From assembly GCA_900539665.1 (NCBI GenBank), contig UQCV01000054.1, positions 1 through 15,975 on the forward strand: 15,975 nt of DNA, in the 5' to 3' direction. Under the pieces are notes generated by a model. That model ran no database searches and was not told the origin of the DNA. It was given only the letters and a program-made list of their open reading frames with translations. A program made the translations under genes and the position numbers. This stretch comes from an uncultured Succinivibrionaceae bacterium (GTDB lineage: Bacteria > Pseudomonadota > Gammaproteobacteria > Enterobacterales > Succinivibrionaceae). Of the stretch, positions 14,165-15,975 are shown piece by piece (the stretch's first letter is position 1; the number at the start of each line of letters is the position of its first letter).

Positions 14165-14839
14165 CTAAGCGTTAGAATCTACAGTGTTACCAGCACCCTT
14201 TGAAACGATAACCATAGCTGGACGAATTACACGGCCGTTTAATACATAACCCTTTTGTACTACTGCCATTACATGGTTAGCTGGAACATTTGGATTTTCA
14301 AGTGATTGAATTGCTTGATGTAGATTTGGATCGAACTCAGCCCCTTCTGGATTAACTTCTTCGAGCTGATTGTTCTTTAAAGCCTTCATTAAAAGGTTAT
14401 AAGTCTGTTCAACCCCAACAAGCATGTTCTTGCTAGCTTCATTTTCACGATCAGCAAATTGAATTGCCTTTTCAAGCGGTTCAATTACTGGAATAAGTTC
14501 CTTTGCGAAACGGTCGATAGCGTACTTCTTAGCTTTATCAACGTCCTGTTCACAACGACGACGCATATTTTGTACTTCAGCGCGAGCACGTAAACATTCT
14601 TCTTGAGCATCAGCTAATGCTTTTTTCGCAGCTTCTAATTCTTCAGTAATCTTAGCGGTACAATCATCAGCTTCAGCTGCCACTTCAGACGCAACGTCTG
14701 CTTCTACATCTGCGGCAGTTGCTTGAGTTTCTTTAGCGCAGGCACAGCCTTCTGCATTCTGAGTTTCACCTGCAGCCGCTGCTGTCTGATCCTGTTCTTC
14801 CGCCTGCTTTGCTGCTTGAGCCTCTTCACGCATTTCCAT
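14165..14839 (-). CDS. grpE: GrpE, nucleotide exchange factor of DnaK
   Basis: GrpE dimers release ADP from DnaK and act as a thermosensor. The 224 residues exceed E. coli's 197 because of a low-complexity Ala/Glu/Gln-rich N terminus (1-60) containing a CACA cysteine pair. The core is clear: long coiled coil from about 60 to 120 with RAEVQNMRRRCEQD and FAKELIPVIEPLEKAI, then VNPEGAEFDPNLHQAIQ and the beta domain signature VVQKGYVLNGRVIRPAMV (about 193-210). The start at 14839 has AGGAG about 10 bases upstream; a second ATG two codons later is possible. It leads the chaperone cluster from a near-consensus heat-shock promoter. Confidence 0.97.
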   Translation of the reverse strand: MEMREEAQAAKQAEEQDQTAAAAGETQNAEGCACAKETQATAADVEADVASEVAAEADDCTAKITEELEAAKKALADAQEECLRARAEVQNMRRRCEQDVDKAKKYAIDRFAKELIPVIEPLEKAIQFADRENEASKNMLVGVEQTYNLLMKALKNNQLEEVNPEGAEFDPNLHQAIQSLENPNVPANHVMAVVQKGYVLNGRVIRPAMVIVSKGAGNTVDSNA

Positions 14840-14884
14840 TGTCTTAGCACTCCTAAAAAATTAAGTAAGTTTGTTTCTAGTTAG

Positions 14885-14915
14885 TAAATGGGGACACATT
14901 TTATAGTTTCAAGGG
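14885..14915 (-). promoter_or_regulatory. Near-consensus sigma-32 promoter of grpE
   Basis: On the minus strand CCCTTGAAA (14915-14907) is followed after exactly 13 bases by CCCCATTTA (14893-14885), essentially the textbook heat-shock promoter. Transcription would begin around 14878 and leave a leader of about 40 bases. Confidence 0.9.
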
Positions 14916-14939
14916 CATTTTTGCAAAAACTTATAAAAA

Positions 14940-15224
14940 TGAGCAATTTTGATGTCTTTTTCGTTTATGTTTTGGCGTTATACCATTTTTTAGTCCCGTT
15001 TTAGGTAAAAGACAAGGCTAGGCTTTAACTCCACTTTTGCCACGCTCGTTTTAGCTCGCCCTTACTCACTCTTTATCTCAATCTCGATGCTTCAACACTA
15101 TATTCTCAATGCTTCAACACTATATTCTCAATGCTTCAACACTATATTTAGTTTAATTACCATCTAAATCTCGCAAGAATCAACAAAAGAACTCCGAATT
15201 TACCTCACTTTTGCGTTATAAATT
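14940..15224. other. Intergenic stretch upstream of the grpE promoter
   Basis: No reading frame, RNA gene or clear promoter is recognised here apart from the 22-bp repeat array at 15082-15147. The sequence is AT-rich with short CT-rich patches. Confidence 0.5.
15082..15147. repeat. Three-copy 22-bp tandem repeat
   Basis: The unit TCTCAATGCTTCAACACTATAT occurs at 15082-15103 (one G for A change), 15104-15125 and 15126-15147. The length is close to two helical turns. It lies about 170 bases upstream of the grpE promoter. It is not CRISPR-like, since the units abut without spacers. Confidence 0.9.
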
Positions 15225-15271
15225 GCGGCGTAAAACCCACACGCTTGCATGTGGGATGAAAGCCGCTTTTT
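15225..15271 (+). mobile_element. Nested hairpin, IS200/IS605-like end or terminator
   Basis: Outer GCGGC (15225-15229) pairs with GCCGC (15262-15266); inner CCCACA (15236-15241) pairs with TGTGGG (15250-15255) around GCTTGC. TTTTTC follows. The inner hairpin closely resembles the one at 15495-15514, with identical CCCAC, GCTTGC and GTGGG blocks. It could be an element end or an intrinsic terminator on the plus strand; no gene precedes it on that strand. Confidence 0.4.
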
Positions 15272-15345
15272 CTATGAAAAAACTACATTCTACTACTTGA
15301 TATTAGTATAAAACAAATATACAATCTAAATATTTGGAAGATTGA

Positions 15346-15531
15346 CTGTACTTCCTTGTCGTAAGACAGAAATTTACCGCTAATGTGGTCGTAGGACTGC
15401 TTGGTAATGAAAATCCTGATTCAAACAGATTTACACTTGTAACTCCAAAGCCTGAAAAAGGTGTACGATTACAAGCTACACTTGGCAATCAGAACCCCAC
15501 GGGCTTGCCAGTGGGAACAGTCAAAATTTGA
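15346..15531 (+). pseudogene. Short open frame, possible TnpB C-terminal remnant
   Basis: A plus-strand frame runs from the stop at 15343 to TGA at 15529-15531, 61 codons, with no ATG. The middle reads VVVGLLGNENPDSNRFTLVT, and the last codons, PTGLPVG, lie across the hairpin CCCAC/GTGGG (15495-15514). TnpB genes of IS200/IS605 elements often run their C terminus through the right-end hairpin, and this ending fits that habit. No zinc ribbon or RuvC residue is visible, so identity is unproved. An overlapping minus-strand frame looks like a shadow. Confidence 0.3.
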
Positions 15532-15570
15532 AGCAAAATTTGGCTTTTTCGGTTCCTATGGACTCATTTT
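15495..15570 (+). mobile_element. IS-end-like hairpin and terminator-like tail
   Basis: CCCAC-g-GGC pairs with GCC-a-GTGGG around TT (15495-15514). Downstream, GCAAAATTTGGCTTTTTC resembles the GCCGCTTTTTC tail after the hairpin at 15225-15271. The two hairpin-plus-tail units are about 265 bases apart and may bound a small decayed element. Confidence 0.4.
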
Positions 15571-15749
15571 GGCTAGCTCAAAAATAATTTTTCCCAAGAA
15601 TTTAGGAACTAAAACTCTTATCTGTAATCTATAATCAAGTAAATAGAAATTCCGGATTCATAGTAATCAAGAGAATCGAGGTTAAACAATCAGTCAAATT
15701 CAAAAATTTGATTATCTAAGATTTGATTAGCAAAAATTCGGTTAACAGG

Positions 15750-15828
15750 TTCTTTAAAGCTTCAAAGATGCAATTTATCCAAAATCTCCAAGAAGACTTC
15801 TTCCTCTTTAGGTGGGAGATGAATTGTT
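15750..15828 (+). mobile_element. Third degenerate IS605-like right end
   Basis: AGATGCAATTTA, then CAAGAAG (15789-15795), a damaged hairpin around CCTCTTTAGGTGGG and GAGATGAATTG align in order with the plus-strand end at 9025-9082 (AGATTGCACTTTA, CAAGAAG, hairpin, GGATGTCAC). The left arm of the hairpin has lost part of the CCACC block. No gene adjoins it. Confidence 0.4.
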
Positions 15829-15848
15829 TTTTTTTGCTCTTACTTCTT

Positions 15849-15975
15849 TTGAGCTTAAATATACGATAATATACTAAGAAAAAGTAATGTAGTGGACTTA
15901 GAAGTCCTATACACTATATGGTAGAGGTGAAGTGGACACACCTGTAAGAATAAGGATAGCATAGCTATCAAACTT
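15849..15975 (+). other. Promoter-like and highly structured stretch at the right edge
   Basis: TTGAGC (15849-15854) and TATACT (15870-15875), 15 bases apart, form a weak promoter-like pair. Downstream, GGACTT/AAGTCC nests inside TAGTG/CACTA (about 15890-15917), and GATAGC/GCTATC with a 3-base loop lies near 15956-15970. It may be the leader of a gene or RNA beyond the window. I cannot identify it. Confidence 0.35.

Noticed and set aside
15082..15147. CRISPR array
   Set aside because: The 22-bp units abut directly, have no spacers, and no cas gene is present.
15303..15488. 61-codon minus-strand frame at the right end
   Set aside because: It overlaps the more plausible plus-strand TnpB-like remnant, has no ribosome site and resembles nothing.

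Overview
The window looks like a chromosomal housekeeping segment from a low-GC gammaproteobacterium. The order tRNA-Leu(GAG)–secG–glmM–folP–ftsH–rlmE, then divergent yhbY, then greA, matches the classic enterobacterial neighbourhood, and protein lengths and motifs stay close to E. coli. The AT-rich, long and repeat-laden intergenic regions suggest an anaerobic Aeromonadales relative such as Succinivibrionaceae. That placement is inference from style, not proof.

Layout, left to right. A partial tRNA-Leu gene lies at 1-55. secG follows with an unusually long, repetitive C-terminal tail, then glmM and folP. A rho-independent terminator at 3845-3875 ends ftsH and separates it from folP, so the usual operon is split here. 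ftsH and rlmE come next. All of these are on the minus strand. yhbY is divergent on the plus strand behind a clear TATAAT promoter; its start is best placed at 7911, giving 99 residues.

Between yhbY and greA is a pocket of mobile-element debris: the C-terminal fragment of an IS66-type transposase (8437-8943) and a hairpin resembling an IS200/IS605 right end (about 9046-9082). greA (minus strand) carries its own terminator. The 0.9-kb gap beyond it holds a second IS605-like end pointing the other way.

The chaperone cluster grpE–dnaK–dnaJ (14839 down to 10633, minus strand) is complete. Both grpE and dnaK have recognisable sigma-32 (heat-shock) promoters with 13-nt spacers, and dnaJ ends in a strong terminator. 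The genes make one DnaK chaperone machine: DnaK ATPase, DnaJ co-chaperone and GrpE nucleotide exchange factor. FtsH belongs to the same proteostasis theme.

The last 1.1 kb (14840-15975) has no intact gene. It contains the grpE promoter, a three-copy 22-bp tandem repeat, two similar hairpins flanking a short reading frame that may be a TnpB C-terminal remnant, another decayed IS605-like end, and a structured, promoter-like stretch running off the window. I see no CRISPR array, rRNA, phage module or intact new multi-gene system. The most unusual material is in the intergenic regions: palindrome clusters, short operator-like repeats and insertion-sequence relics.
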